Below are positions 33,842 through 42,325 of a stretch of 50,812 bases of DNA, one piece after another. Both the position numbers and the translations under genes were made by a program. The stretch lies in assembly GCA_902525615.1 (NCBI GenBank), contig CABZHT010000001.1:1-50812 (forward strand), written 5' to 3'. The notes beneath the pieces were generated by a model, which was given only the letters and a program-made list of their open reading frames with translations, was not told the DNA's origin and did not search any database. Source of the DNA: an uncultured Fidelibacterota bacterium. GTDB lineage: Bacteria; Fidelibacterota; Marinisomatia; Marinisomatales; Marinisomataceae. Position 1 is the first letter of the stretch. Each line of letters begins with the position of its first letter.

Positions 33842-34892
33842 TTGAAAGCCTATAGTTTATCAGAGGAATTTGAAATGGATCACTCACTAGCAACGTAGCC
33901 ATTCCTGTCAAAGATGCACCATTATGAAGCAACTCTTTAACATTGTCATATGACGATACACCGCCAGTAGCTATAATTGGAAGATCATAATTTGATGCAA
34001 CTAACTTTACCGTTCTTAAGGTATTGCTATATAGACTTTTTCCGCTCAATCCTCCTCCCTCTTTTGAAAAGGTTTTTGATGATAAGCCTACATCGCCAGC
34101 TTTTACATATTTAGTATTTCCAATATTAATAGCAGTCTTGGAAAAATCAGATAAAATTTCACAAACTTTCAACACTTCTTCATTCGTACTATCTGGAGAC
34201 ACTTTTACAACAATCATTCTTGACGAAATGTCCCTAAATTTAATTATTAAATTTTTTAAACTTTCTAAATCATCACTTAGACATTTACCATCGTCAGTGT
34301 TTGGACAGCTTATGTTTATTTCGTAAAAAAATTGAGAAAAATCTATAGTATTTAGGTGATGATCTATCTCGCTAAATACAGAAAGATATTCTTCGAATGA
34401 ATTTCCTCCAATGCTGATTCCTATAGGTCTATTAAATTTTGTTAATTTTTTATTGTTAATTTGAGGAAGGAATTTTTTAACTCCTTTTGTTGGTAAACCT
34501 AAAGAGTTTAATATTGCATAATTACCATCATGGCTTACCTCCTGTATTCTTGGCCTTAAATTGCCCTTAGATGGCTTTTTTAACACTGTTTTATAAGTTA
34601 TACCGCCAATTCCAATTAATTGCCACTGAAGCAGTGAACTTATATCATCCTTAAATGAAGCAGATATTATCGGTGAATCGAAAGTTAAATCATGAACATT
34701 CACTTTAATATTTTTTGGTATAGAAAATTTGAATAACGGCCTAAAAGGAGAAATCATTAAAAAATGATTTAAAGCATCTCCAAAAGTAATTGCTCTTTCT
34801 AAATCTTTAGGAAATTTGGCTAACAAAGTAATAACTACTCTCCTAATAGCTCGAAACTTCAAGGAAAGTAGTCTCGCTCTAAGCTTATTCAT
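33834..34892 (-). CDS. pyrD: Dihydroorotate dehydrogenase (class 2-like)
   Basis: 352 residues, FMN TIM barrel for pyrimidine synthesis. Visible are GIGGITYKTVLKKPSKGNLR, the NISCPNTDDGK block, VVKVSPDSTNEEV, GGLSGKSLYSNTL and the FMN phosphate site IIATGGVSSYDNVKELLHNG. The length and N-terminal helical extension (about 45 residues) fit the quinone-dependent membrane-associated class, but it is divergent: the catalytic loop departs from the E. coli sequence. Overlaps the TPR lipoprotein gene by 8 bases. Confidence 0.88.
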   Translation of the reverse strand: MNKLRARLLSLKFRAIRRVVITLLAKFPKDLERAITFGDALNHFLMISPFRPLFKFSIPKNIKVNVHDLTFDSPIISASFKDDISSLLQWQLIGIGGITYKTVLKKPSKGNLRPRIQEVSHDGNYAILNSLGLPTKGVKKFLPQINNKKLTKFNRPIGISIGGNSFEEYLSVFSEIDHHLNTIDFSQFFYEINISCPNTDDGKCLSDDLESLKNLIIKFRDISSRMIVVKVSPDSTNEEVLKVCEILSDFSKTAINIGNTKYVKAGDVGLSSKTFSKEGGGLSGKSLYSNTLRTVKLVASNYDLPIIATGGVSSYDNVKELLHNGASLTGMATLLVSDPFQIPLINYRLSND

Positions 34893-36492
34893 TGCTAAAA
34901 CCCTTAAGTCTTTCTAATGATATTTCAGCTTGTTTTGAAAATGGATAATCACTGACAACTTTATTATAATAGAATCTAGCACTATCAATCTTTACGTCTT
35001 TAAAATGATAATAATTTGCAAGAAAATAATTTGCCTTTTTAATTTGATCTGACATTCCCTCCATTGAAGAAATACTTTTATAAGATTCTAAAAAAATAGG
35101 AGAGTCTAAATTTAATTGATTTTCAGCAGACATTAACATGCTTTCAGGAAAAAATTCAATATCCAGCTTTTCATTCTCAATAATAAATTTTGCATAATTA
35201 CTATTTTTAAAGTCATTCAATATAATTGAACTATAATATTGTTTTTGTTCAAAACTTTCCTCAATTAAATACATTGCAAATAGAGCTTTTATGAAATACT
35301 GGCTTTCATAATAATCGCTAATTATATTTTTAAAATAGCCTTTTGAAGAATCAACCTGTTTAAGATTGAATGCTAAAATCTCTCCTGATTTATATATATT
35401 TTTATCTTTATTTAAATTTTCAGAAATATTTTTTTCATATGAAATCAATCTATTAACATTAAACTTATTTTTCTCAGCATAAATCTTAAATTTTGAATTG
35501 TTGTCTTGTGATAATATTTCATTTAAAAAAAATCTAGATTTTTCATAATCTTTAAAATTGTTAGATAAAAAAATTTCTGAAAGAATAAAATTTGCCTCAG
35601 CTGCAATTAAAGCTCCTCTGTATTCTTGACTTAAAAGATCTAAGTTATCAATGACATATTGCGTATTTCCTAGACTCTTTTCAATTTTTAAAAATTCTAA
35701 CTCAAGTTCACCTCTATTTGCAGAAAAATCCTCATTTAAAAGAAGAGTTTTTATTTTTTTTGAAGCACCTTCAAAGTCTTTTTGAATTCTTAAAATCTCA
35801 ACAATTTTTAGCTGAGACATAAGTATTCTTTCATATGATGATGATAGCTTAATTACAGCTTCATAGTTTTCTTTGGATTCAAGGAAATTACCTCTATCAA
35901 ATGCTGAATTCGCTAAATTAAAATGTATTTTTTCTTTTAAAAATTTATCTGATGATAAATTAATTCCTTTTTTAAAGTTCAAATAAGCATTTTCGTAATC
36001 ATAATTATTCAAATAAATCTCTCCCAAAGAAAGTAAAATTTGAGATTTTAAATCATTTTTTTTTGTTTCATTAAACAATTTTCTAAGATCATTGATTGCT
36101 TCAATGTTTTGATTATTATTATACTTTATCATTGATTGCCAATATTTAGCTTCAGAAAAAAATTCTGAATTCGTTGAAATTAAAATTTGAGAAAAAATAG
36201 CATTTGATTCTTCAAATTTATTTAAAAAATACAATGATTTAGCCTTAATAAATCTTGCTTCCTCAACATACTTGCTTTTAGAAAAATCCTTAATTACAAT
36301 ATCGGACTTTTCAATAGCTTTTTTGTAATAATAATTAAAATTAATATTTTCAGTTTCACTTTCATTTATACGCATATTCTCAGCAATTTCGAAACTAGAT
36401 TTTGCATTGTAAAATGTATTAAAATAAGCGCAGCCATTTAAAAAAATTAAAAGACATAATGATTTTATAATTTTTGAATTAAATTCAGACAT
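34885..36492 (-). CDS. TPR-like repeat lipoprotein, unknown function
   Basis: 535 residues. Lipobox LFLNGC, then CAYFNTFYNAKSSFEIAE, an entrance shared by a group of envelope TPR lipoproteins in FCB bacteria. The body is a row of about 10 helical pairs of TPR/Sel1-like type (for example EARFIKAKSLYFLNKFEESN, QILLSLGEIYLNNYDYENAY). Likely a periplasm-facing scaffold. I use the ATG at 36492; the codon before it is GTG. Only 17 bases separate this start from the divergent bolA start. Confidence 0.85.
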   Translation of the reverse strand: MSEFNSKIIKSLCLLIFLNGCAYFNTFYNAKSSFEIAENMRINESETENINFNYYYKKAIEKSDIVIKDFSKSKYVEEARFIKAKSLYFLNKFEESNAIFSQILISTNSEFFSEAKYWQSMIKYNNNQNIEAINDLRKLFNETKKNDLKSQILLSLGEIYLNNYDYENAYLNFKKGINLSSDKFLKEKIHFNLANSAFDRGNFLESKENYEAVIKLSSSYERILMSQLKIVEILRIQKDFEGASKKIKTLLLNEDFSANRGELELEFLKIEKSLGNTQYVIDNLDLLSQEYRGALIAAEANFILSEIFLSNNFKDYEKSRFFLNEILSQDNNSKFKIYAEKNKFNVNRLISYEKNISENLNKDKNIYKSGEILAFNLKQVDSSKGYFKNIISDYYESQYFIKALFAMYLIEESFEQKQYYSSIILNDFKNSNYAKFIIENEKLDIEFFPESMLMSAENQLNLDSPIFLESYKSISSMEGMSDQIKKANYFLANYYHFKDVKIDSARFYYNKVVSDYPFSKQAEISLERLKGFSNE

Positions 36493-36509
36493 CACTTATC
36501 AAATTTACA

Positions 36510-36797
36510 ATGAAGCTTGAAGAATTACAGAACATAATTTTTAAAAAAATTTCAGATGAAATTTCTGTAGACTACATTAATGTATATGACTACACTGCTC
36601 AACATGAAAATCATGCTACGTTTGAAGGGAATTATCACTTGAGTATGACATTAGTGAGTCCTGATTTTGAATCGATGAGTTTAATTGAAAGGCATCAGTT
36701 AGTTTATAAAGCGCTCGATGAGTATATGCATGGAGAAATTCATGCCTTGACTATGAAGACACTCACTCCTGAAGAATACCAGAACAGTCAAAAATAA
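36510..36797 (+). CDS. bolA: BolA family protein
   Basis: 95 residues. BolA/IbaG fold: VYDYTAQHENHATFEGNYHL, then the helix-loop VSPDFESMSLIERHQLVYKA and HALTMKTLTPEEY. The conserved C-terminal His (GEIHAL) that helps bind a Fe-S cluster with monothiol glutaredoxin is present. No glutaredoxin gene is adjacent. It abuts the photolyase-like gene with no gap (stop then ATG), so both are probably expressed together. Confidence 0.93.
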   Translation: MKLEELQNIIFKKISDEISVDYINVYDYTAQHENHATFEGNYHLSMTLVSPDFESMSLIERHQLVYKALDEYMHGEIHALTMKTLTPEEYQNSQK

Positions 36798-38279
36798 ATG
36801 AAGTCTTTACTGATTGTTTTAGGAAATCAACTTTTTGATAAAAGTAATCATCCTCAAGAAATATCCGATATTTTTATGTGTGAAGATTTTGATTTATGTA
36901 CGTATGAAAAACATCATAAAAAGAAAATCTCATTTTTTCTTACATCTATGAGAGAATACAGAGATGAAATGTCTGATTCTGGATATGAACTTCATTATAA
37001 AGATTTGAATGACAGATTTAAATCCTCCTTTGTTTCAAAACTAGAAGAAACCATTGCAACTATTGAGCCAAATAAAATCTTTATCTATGAAATTGAGGAT
37101 AAGGAGTTTGAATCTTCGCTCTTATATTTTTTAGAAAATCAAAATATTGAATTTGAAGTTCTACAGTCCCCTATGTTTATTCATGACAGGAGTTATTTTA
37201 AAAATTATCAAGAAGGAAAAAGAACCTTATTACTTGAAAATTTTTATAGAAAAACACGAAAAGAACTAAATATTCTTATGGAAGAAGGAAATCCGTTGGG
37301 CGGTCAATGGAATTATGATGAATTAAATAGAAAAAAAATACCTAAAGGTCTTGAAATTCCTTCTAATAAAAAATATTCAAGTAGTCATCTATCGAAAATA
37401 AATGAATTCATTGATAAAAATTTTACTGATCATCCTGGAGATACATCAGCAGATTTTTGGGTTCCATTTAATCGAAAAGAAGCTCTTGAATATCTTGATA
37501 AATTTTTCGAAATAAAATTTGAGCTGTTTGGTCCCTATGAGGATGCAATATATGATAATCATAGTTTTTTATTCCATTCTGCAATTAGCCCATTATTAAA
37601 TATTGGTTTACTGACTCCAATGGAAGTTATTGAAAAAGCGGTCGCATTTAGCGAATCAAATAAAATCTCTATCAACTCTGTTGAAGGCTTTGTAAGACAA
37701 ATAATGGGTTGGAGAGAATTTATCAGAGGAGTATATCAAACAAGAAGCCATAAACAGATTGGCTTTAATTTCTTTAAAAATGAGCGAAAAATGACTCAGG
37801 ACTGGTATGATGGTACAACTGGTATCGATCCGTTAGATAATGCAATAAAACTTACTTTAGAGCATGGATACACCCATCATATTAATAGATTAATGGTTAT
37901 TTCAAATATTATGAATCTTTCTGGAATTCATCCGGATGAAATTTATAAATGGTTTATGGAAATGTTTGTTGATTCTTCTGAATGGGTTATGGTACCAAAT
38001 GTTTATGGTATGGGAACATTTGCTGATGGAGGAGTCTTCTCAACAAAACCTTATATTTGTGGATCAAGTTATATAATGAAAATGAGTAATTTTAAGAAAG
38101 GTCCTTGGTGTGATATTGTTGATGGACTTTATTGGTCATTTATAAAAAATAATCTTGAATATTTTAAAACTAATCCTCGCCTAGCAGTGATGCCTAGAGC
38201 TCTAGAAAGATTGAAAGATGAAAGAAAAGAAATTATTTTTAATGCATCTAGTGCTTTTCTTTCTGAAAAGACAAAGTAG
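36798..38279 (+). CDS. Cryptochrome/photolyase-related protein (PhrB/FeS-BCP family) lacking Fe-S cysteines
   Basis: 493 residues. The N-terminal antenna domain starts SLLIVLGNQLFDKSNHP; the FAD part has SVEGFVRQIMGWREFIRGVY, HHINRLMVISNIMNLSG and WVMVPNVYGMGTFADGGVFS, the signature blocks of PhrB-type bacterial (6-4) photolyases. In that family four cysteines bind a 4Fe-4S cluster. Here the region reads MSNFKKGPWCDIVDGLYW with only Cys421 and Cys438, and the helix before it has Tyr where the first Cys is expected, so the cluster is probably absent. Likely (6-4) photoproduct repair or light sensing. Confidence 0.88.
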   Translation: MKSLLIVLGNQLFDKSNHPQEISDIFMCEDFDLCTYEKHHKKKISFFLTSMREYRDEMSDSGYELHYKDLNDRFKSSFVSKLEETIATIEPNKIFIYEIEDKEFESSLLYFLENQNIEFEVLQSPMFIHDRSYFKNYQEGKRTLLLENFYRKTRKELNILMEEGNPLGGQWNYDELNRKKIPKGLEIPSNKKYSSSHLSKINEFIDKNFTDHPGDTSADFWVPFNRKEALEYLDKFFEIKFELFGPYEDAIYDNHSFLFHSAISPLLNIGLLTPMEVIEKAVAFSESNKISINSVEGFVRQIMGWREFIRGVYQTRSHKQIGFNFFKNERKMTQDWYDGTTGIDPLDNAIKLTLEHGYTHHINRLMVISNIMNLSGIHPDEIYKWFMEMFVDSSEWVMVPNVYGMGTFADGGVFSTKPYICGSSYIMKMSNFKKGPWCDIVDGLYWSFIKNNLEYFKTNPRLAVMPRALERLKDERKEIIFNASSAFLSEKTK

Positions 38280-38285
38280 ATAATT

Positions 38286-38501
38286 TTACTTAATTAATAC
38301 TTTATAAAGGTGAATACAAATAATTGCACTGTTTACGAACATTAAACTTTCACTTCCAATAAGAATTCCATAAAGCACCCAAAATGCAGCGCCTAACCCA
38401 TTAATCATTCTCATTTTAAGTCCATCCCAAAAAAAGGATATCAAGACTAATGCTGATCCAAACCAACCTATTATTTCAACATTAAAATAGCTATTATCCA
38501 T
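38286..38501 (-). CDS. Small three-helix membrane protein (CBU_0592/SemiSWEET-like)
   Basis: 71 residues, three hydrophobic segments (IIGWFGSALVLISFFW, GLGAAFWVLYGILIG, FVNSAIICIHLYKVLI). The order and the GW..G..L..F..L entrance recall small CBU_0592-like membrane proteins of unknown role; assignment tentative. Its ATG overlaps the stop of the 45-residue ORF (ATGGATAA), suggesting coupling. Converges with the photolyase-like gene, 6 bases apart. Confidence 0.65.
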   Translation of the reverse strand: MDNSYFNVEIIGWFGSALVLISFFWDGLKMRMINGLGAAFWVLYGILIGSESLMFVNSAIICIHLYKVLIK

Positions 38502-38631
38502 TTCTTTTTAATTCGTCAAGTATTTCTTTTAAAAGCTCGTTTGTCTCTTCTTGTCTTGTGACATAAAAATACAATGGATAAATCCCAAAGGTTATCAATG
38601 AAAAAAATAAAAATTTTATAAAATTCCACAT
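38494..38631 (-). CDS. Small membrane protein with coiled tail (45 aa)
   Basis: Reads MWNFIKFLFFSLITFGIYPL, one hydrophobic helix ending in YFYVTRQ, then a charged amphipathic helix EETNELLKEILDELKRNG. Begins 5 bases after the thioredoxin-like gene stops and overlaps the next small ORF by 8 bases, filling the gap exactly, which supports it. The hydrophobic-GIYPLY pattern recalls DUF4234-type proteins. Function unknown. Confidence 0.65.
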   Translation of the reverse strand: MWNFIKFLFFSLITFGIYPLYFYVTRQEETNELLKEILDELKRNG

Positions 38632-38636
38632 ATTTA

Positions 38637-39203
38637 TTACTCGCTATAATTTGGTGTGGGTGGAATTCCTAATGAGATTTCAAATAAATCGCTTTCTAGT
38701 GTAGCAGATTCAGATGAAGGAGATTCAACAATTCTTCCAATTTCAATATCTTTACTTTTCACTATGAGAGTGGGAACATATCGAATATCTTTACTCTCTT
38801 GCTCATTGCTAGGACTAACTTTATCTCTATCGACTGTGATAATAGTTATTTGATTAAAATCAATTCCAAGCTCAATGAAAATTTTTTCTAATCTTGGTAC
38901 TTCTCTTCTGCTATCAGCACACCATGTTCCCAAAAAAAGTTCATAACTATATTGATTAGGTTCTGATATGGCGCCTAAAAGCTCAACATCAAGCTCATAA
39001 TTAACAAATTCATCATTGTACCATTCTAAAAAAGGTTTTTGTTTTAATTCATCAATTGAAACTTCGCCAAGCAACATTGGCTTTCCAGTATTAGGATCTT
39101 CAAACATCCCTTCTGGGATGTTTGAAGAAGGATAAAACTTATAAGCCAATACAAAGCAACCTAGTGCAATGCAAAGTGAAAATATTTTATTTATCGAGTT
39201 CAT
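38637..39203 (-). CDS. Membrane-anchored thioredoxin-like protein
   Basis: 188 residues. An N-terminal anchor (IFSLCIALGCFVLAYKF), then a thioredoxin fold with FLGTWCADSRREVPRLEKIF: the active site is WCADS, with a single cysteine rather than CxxC, as in many TlpA relatives. The cis-Pro is in YVPTLIV. Faces the periplasm. Overlaps the CPBP protease gene by 17 bases. Confidence 0.8.
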   Translation of the reverse strand: MNSINKIFSLCIALGCFVLAYKFYPSSNIPEGMFEDPNTGKPMLLGEVSIDELKQKPFLEWYNDEFVNYELDVELLGAISEPNQYSYELFLGTWCADSRREVPRLEKIFIELGIDFNQITIITVDRDKVSPSNEQESKDIRYVPTLIVKSKDIEIGRIVESPSSESATLESDLFEISLGIPPTPNYSE

Positions 39204-40074
39204 TGTAATACTTATAGATAAAATAAGTACAAATGATGGTACATGACAAAGTAATTACTGAGCCTTCAATACCAAATGCTCCTCCTGAGATAATATCAGG
39301 AACGTTACCTGTATTCTCATGACTAATCATTTTCCATGAATCAACATTAATTCCACTGATTTCAAAACCGAAAAGCCCTTGGAAGAAATTCCATCCAAAG
39401 TGAAAAAATGTTGGAAACCATAAATTCTTTGTAAAAGTATAGCTTATTCCTAAAATGAATCCTGCAGCAAATAATTCAGTCATTGGTACCCAGTTACTCC
39501 AAACACTTGGATTTCCAGCATGCATCACAGCAAATAATGCTGAAGAACCAGCAAGAGCAACCCATCTACTAGATGAATCCATCATATTATTTAATACGTA
39601 CCCTCTAAAAATTAGCTCTTCATCAAATGCTGCTAAAAATAACATCATGCTTACGATGAACACTCCTGGCTTAAAACCAACGTACCCTGTGATAGTTATT
39701 GCTCCTAACAACCATAAAACAAAAAATAAACCTCCAATAAATGCTAAAGCGAAACCTAAGCCTATTAACATTTCATTGGCTTTATCTTTTACTGAAAGTC
39801 CAATAGACATTAGGGGTTTACGATCAATATATTTTGTTGCAAGCCATAAAGCTAAAAAGCTTCCTGCTACCTGTGAAGCAGTTAGAAATAACATTATAGG
39901 TGAGTCAAAACTCATATCAAATAATGCTTGAACTGCATTTTCGTCAGCCATATCTACTCCTGATGCAAACATCAATAAGATTGATGTTAAAGTCATCATT
40001 ATAGCAAGTGTTACAAACCATATTGGCATAAAAATAATTGCTCTTAAAAATCCATTTTGTATTCTTGGTTCCAT
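39187..40074 (-). CDS. CPBP family intramembrane glutamic protease
   Basis: 295 residues, about eight helices. Motif 1 is DEELIFRGYVLNNM (EE-x3-R), motif 2 is FAVMHAGNPSVW (FxxxH), motif 3 is FFHFGWNFFQGLFG (HxxxN). These are the catalytic residues of CAAX/CPBP (Abi) proteases. AAAGGA precedes the ATG by about 8 bases. Next to the XRE repressor pair (13-base gap). Substrate unknown. Confidence 0.9.
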   Translation of the reverse strand: MEPRIQNGFLRAIIFMPIWFVTLAIMMTLTSILLMFASGVDMADENAVQALFDMSFDSPIMLFLTASQVAGSFLALWLATKYIDRKPLMSIGLSVKDKANEMLIGLGFALAFIGGLFFVLWLLGAITITGYVGFKPGVFIVSMMLFLAAFDEELIFRGYVLNNMMDSSSRWVALAGSSALFAVMHAGNPSVWSNWVPMTELFAAGFILGISYTFTKNLWFPTFFHFGWNFFQGLFGFEISGINVDSWKMISHENTGNVPDIISGGAFGIEGSVITLSCTIICTYFIYKYYNELDK

Positions 40075-40087
40075 TTTATTTTCCTTT

Positions 40088-40285
40088 CTAATAATTTTCT
40101 AAAATAAATATTTCCTCTAAATCCTTTTTGAAAAAGCGTGTAATTTTGATTGTCAAAGTTAGAGATGGATCAAACTTACCAGTTTCAATTGCATTAATAG
40201 TTTGTCTACTTACGCTCAAGGATTCAGCCAAATCCTTTTGACTGATCTTCATTTCATTTCTTAGTTGTTTAATATTGTTTTTCAT
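40088..40285 (-). CDS. XRE-family transcriptional repressor, short form
   Basis: 65 residues, a lone helix-turn-helix (QLRNEMKISQKDLAESLSVS, RQTINAIETGKFDPSL) with the typical short tail of small XRE regulators. Translationally linked to the upstream membrane-protein gene (one-base overlap). Such pairs usually autorepress. The predicted operator lies in the promoter in front of the membrane-protein gene. Confidence 0.92.
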   Translation of the reverse strand: MKNNIKQLRNEMKISQKDLAESLSVSRQTINAIETGKFDPSLTLTIKITRFFKKDLEEIFILENY

Positions 40286-40728
40286 TATTCATAGAATTTT
40301 TTATAAAAATACATTTGACCAATTACCATCCCAAGAATTGAGCACCCAAAATAATCCATAAATTGTGGTTGGTATTCAGTATAAATCGATATATAGTTTA
40401 AAAATAGGCCAAAAATAGCAAAGCCCATAAAACCTGACATCAATGAAAAATCATGATATTTTTTATATAGCTCATCCTGACTTTGATATAATTTATAAGA
40501 GTATTTAACAGTAAAAATACCAGTAATTAATACTGTTAATGGAAAACCATAATACAGTGAAGGATGTAATACTTCAGACCACATAATGATTACCGATTCA
40601 TCAAAAGAGAGTCCTATAAAAAATCCACAAAGAATAGCTGACAATAAAACTTTTTTGGTAAGCTTCTTGTCTTCTTTATTTAATGAAGAATATTCGAACC
40701 ATAATCCTTTATGTGTTATTTTAGTCAT
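40285..40728 (-). CDS. Four-helix membrane protein paired with XRE regulator
   Basis: 147 residues, four transmembrane helices (VLLSAILCGFFIGLSF, YGFPLTVLITGIFTVKY, FMGFAIFGLFLNYIS, GCSILGMVIGQMYFY) and a cytoplasmic hairpin with SQDELYKKYHDFS. Proteins of this layout commonly sit directly before a short XRE gene. First gene of the operon; AAGGAG 6-7 bases before the ATG and a near-consensus promoter upstream. Function unknown. Confidence 0.78.
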   Translation of the reverse strand: MTKITHKGLWFEYSSLNKEDKKLTKKVLLSAILCGFFIGLSFDESVIIMWSEVLHPSLYYGFPLTVLITGIFTVKYSYKLYQSQDELYKKYHDFSLMSGFMGFAIFGLFLNYISIYTEYQPQFMDYFGCSILGMVIGQMYFYKKFYE

Positions 40729-40765
40729 TATTTCTCCTTAATATTATGTTGTAAAAAATTACATA

Positions 40766-40806
40766 ATAGTAAACTAAACTAATTAAAATGTCAAGTACAC
40801 TTTACA
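40766..40806 (-). promoter_or_regulatory. Strong promoter and operator of the XRE operon
   Basis: On the minus strand TTGACA (40789-40794), exactly 17 bases, then TACTAT (40766-40771). The operator-like inverted repeat TGTCAAGT-AC-ACTTTACA (40789-40806; one mismatch to the perfect repeat at 9945-9962) overlaps the -35. On the plus strand it sits 21 bases before the amidase ATG, so binding could control both directions. Confidence 0.7.
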
Positions 40807-40826
40807 AAAAAGGGAGTTTTTTAAAA

Positions 40827-42209
40827 ATGAGAAATTTTATATTTTTTATTGCAATTTTTCTTATTGGAGGATTACCAAAAATAGATATTGAACAAAAATA
40901 TAACATATATGTTAGCAAGCTTTCTGATGAAAAAATTGAAGAAAATTTAAAAAATGGCTTAAAGCCTATTGCTGTTAAAGATAACATTGATGTTGTAGGT
41001 TTTGCTAATACTGCAGGATCAAAAGCATTGAAAAATAATTTTCCAGAAAAAAATGCTTTTTTAGCCCAAAAACTAATTGATAATGGGTTCTTCATAATTG
41101 GTAAAACAAATCTTTCAGAATGGGCTAATTTTCGCTCCTCTTCCTCAACAAGCGGATGGTCTAGCATGAGAGGCCAAACCATTAACCCGTATGGTGAAAT
41201 GCGCACTCCATGTGGTTCAAGTTCTGGATCAGGAGTAGTAGTTGCTACTGGGCTTGTTGATGTAGCAATTGGTACAGAAACCAATGGATCAGTAAGCTGC
41301 CCTTCCTCTGTTAATGGTATTGTTGGTATTAAGCCAACAGTTGGACTTGTTAGTAGATCTGGAATTATTCCAATATCTTCTACGCAAGACACTGCTGGAC
41401 CTATGGCTAATTCTGTTACTTCTGCAGCTAAAGTATTAGAAGTCATATCTGGTGTTGATCCAAACGATCCAGCAACACTGAATATTCCTGAAGACTTTGA
41501 CTTTAATTTTACTTCGAATTTAAATCCATTTGCGTTGCAAGGTAAACGATTTGGACTGTTGCCAACAGGCAGTCAAAACTCTGATGGAAAATTAATGCTA
41601 ATGAAAATTAAAATAATGCTTGAAAAAGCAGGTGCAGTTGTTGTACATATTGATGATAAAAGAGAATATCCTGGCCCTGAAGAATTACTTGTTTTGTTAT
41701 ATGAATTTAAAGTTGGATTAGAACAATATTTAGCAAGCTCAAATTCTGAACTTAAAACTCTTGAGGAGTTAATTGTTTTTAATGAAGAAAATAAAGATGA
41801 TGTACTAAAATATTTCGATCAAAGTCATTTTTATGACAGTAATGAAACCTCCTCAAAAAAAGAAGAATACCTAGTTGCACTTGAACGTGTTTTGCAAACC
41901 AGAGATGAAATAGACGCATTTATAAATGAGTATGATATTGAAGCTTTGGTTGGTCTTTCATGGAGTCCTGCATGGGCAATAAACCATGACGGTGGCGATG
42001 ACGAAGCGATTGCTGAATATAAATTTTGGGTAAATGGAAGCTTTGCAGCTATGGCAGGTTACCCGCATGTAACTATCCCATTTGAATATGTCGATAATCT
42101 ACCAATTGGTATGTCATTTATTGGATCAAAATGGGATGATAAAAAGTTAATTGAATTTGCTTATGCAGCAGAACAATTAATTCAATTTAAACCTTCACCA
42201 AACCTATAA
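40827..42209 (+). CDS. Amidase-signature hydrolase with N-terminal signal/anchor
   Basis: About 460 residues. The Ser-cisSer-Lys triad of the amidase signature family is visible: Lys in PIAVKDNIDV, the cis-Ser in RTPCGSSSGSGVVVA and the nucleophile in GTETNGSVSCPSS. The N-terminus (MRNFIFFIAIFLIGG) looks like a signal peptide or anchor, so the enzyme probably acts outside the cytosol; GatA activity is unlikely. I start at the ATG at 40827 (AGGGAG 10 bases upstream) rather than 40788, which falls inside the operator. Confidence 0.85.
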   Translation: MRNFIFFIAIFLIGGLPKIDIEQKYNIYVSKLSDEKIEENLKNGLKPIAVKDNIDVVGFANTAGSKALKNNFPEKNAFLAQKLIDNGFFIIGKTNLSEWANFRSSSSTSGWSSMRGQTINPYGEMRTPCGSSSGSGVVVATGLVDVAIGTETNGSVSCPSSVNGIVGIKPTVGLVSRSGIIPISSTQDTAGPMANSVTSAAKVLEVISGVDPNDPATLNIPEDFDFNFTSNLNPFALQGKRFGLLPTGSQNSDGKLMLMKIKIMLEKAGAVVVHIDDKREYPGPEELLVLLYEFKVGLEQYLASSNSELKTLEELIVFNEENKDDVLKYFDQSHFYDSNETSSKKEEYLVALERVLQTRDEIDAFINEYDIEALVGLSWSPAWAINHDGGDDEAIAEYKFWVNGSFAAMAGYPHVTIPFEYVDNLPIGMSFIGSKWDDKKLIEFAYAAEQLIQFKPSPNL

Positions 42210-42322
42210 TGTTTCAAATTCTAGAAATAGTTTTAATTGCAATAATTGGTCTGTTCATTCTATCAATCATTCTTATCATAATTAGAGATATCATTAGAGC
42301 AATTTTAGATAGATTTAAATAA
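42209..42322 (+). CDS. Tiny single-helix membrane protein (37 aa)
   Basis: Starts at an ATG overlapping the amidase stop (TAATG). Reads MFQILEIVLIAIIGLFILSI then IILIIIRDIIRAILDRFK: one long hydrophobic helix with a basic amphipathic end. The position fully couples it to the amidase. Ends 3 bases before the convergent redoxin gene. Function unknown; low-complexity Ile richness lowers confidence. Confidence 0.5.
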   Translation: MFQILEIVLIAIIGLFILSIILIIIRDIIRAILDRFK

Positions 42323-42325
42323 GAA

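Noticed and set aside
39455-39931. 158-codon plus-strand frame
   Set aside because: Antisense to the CPBP protease with complete motifs; no ribosome binding site or recognisable domain.
40802-41446. 214-codon minus-strand frame
   Set aside because: Antisense to the amidase, whose catalytic motifs are all in the plus frame.
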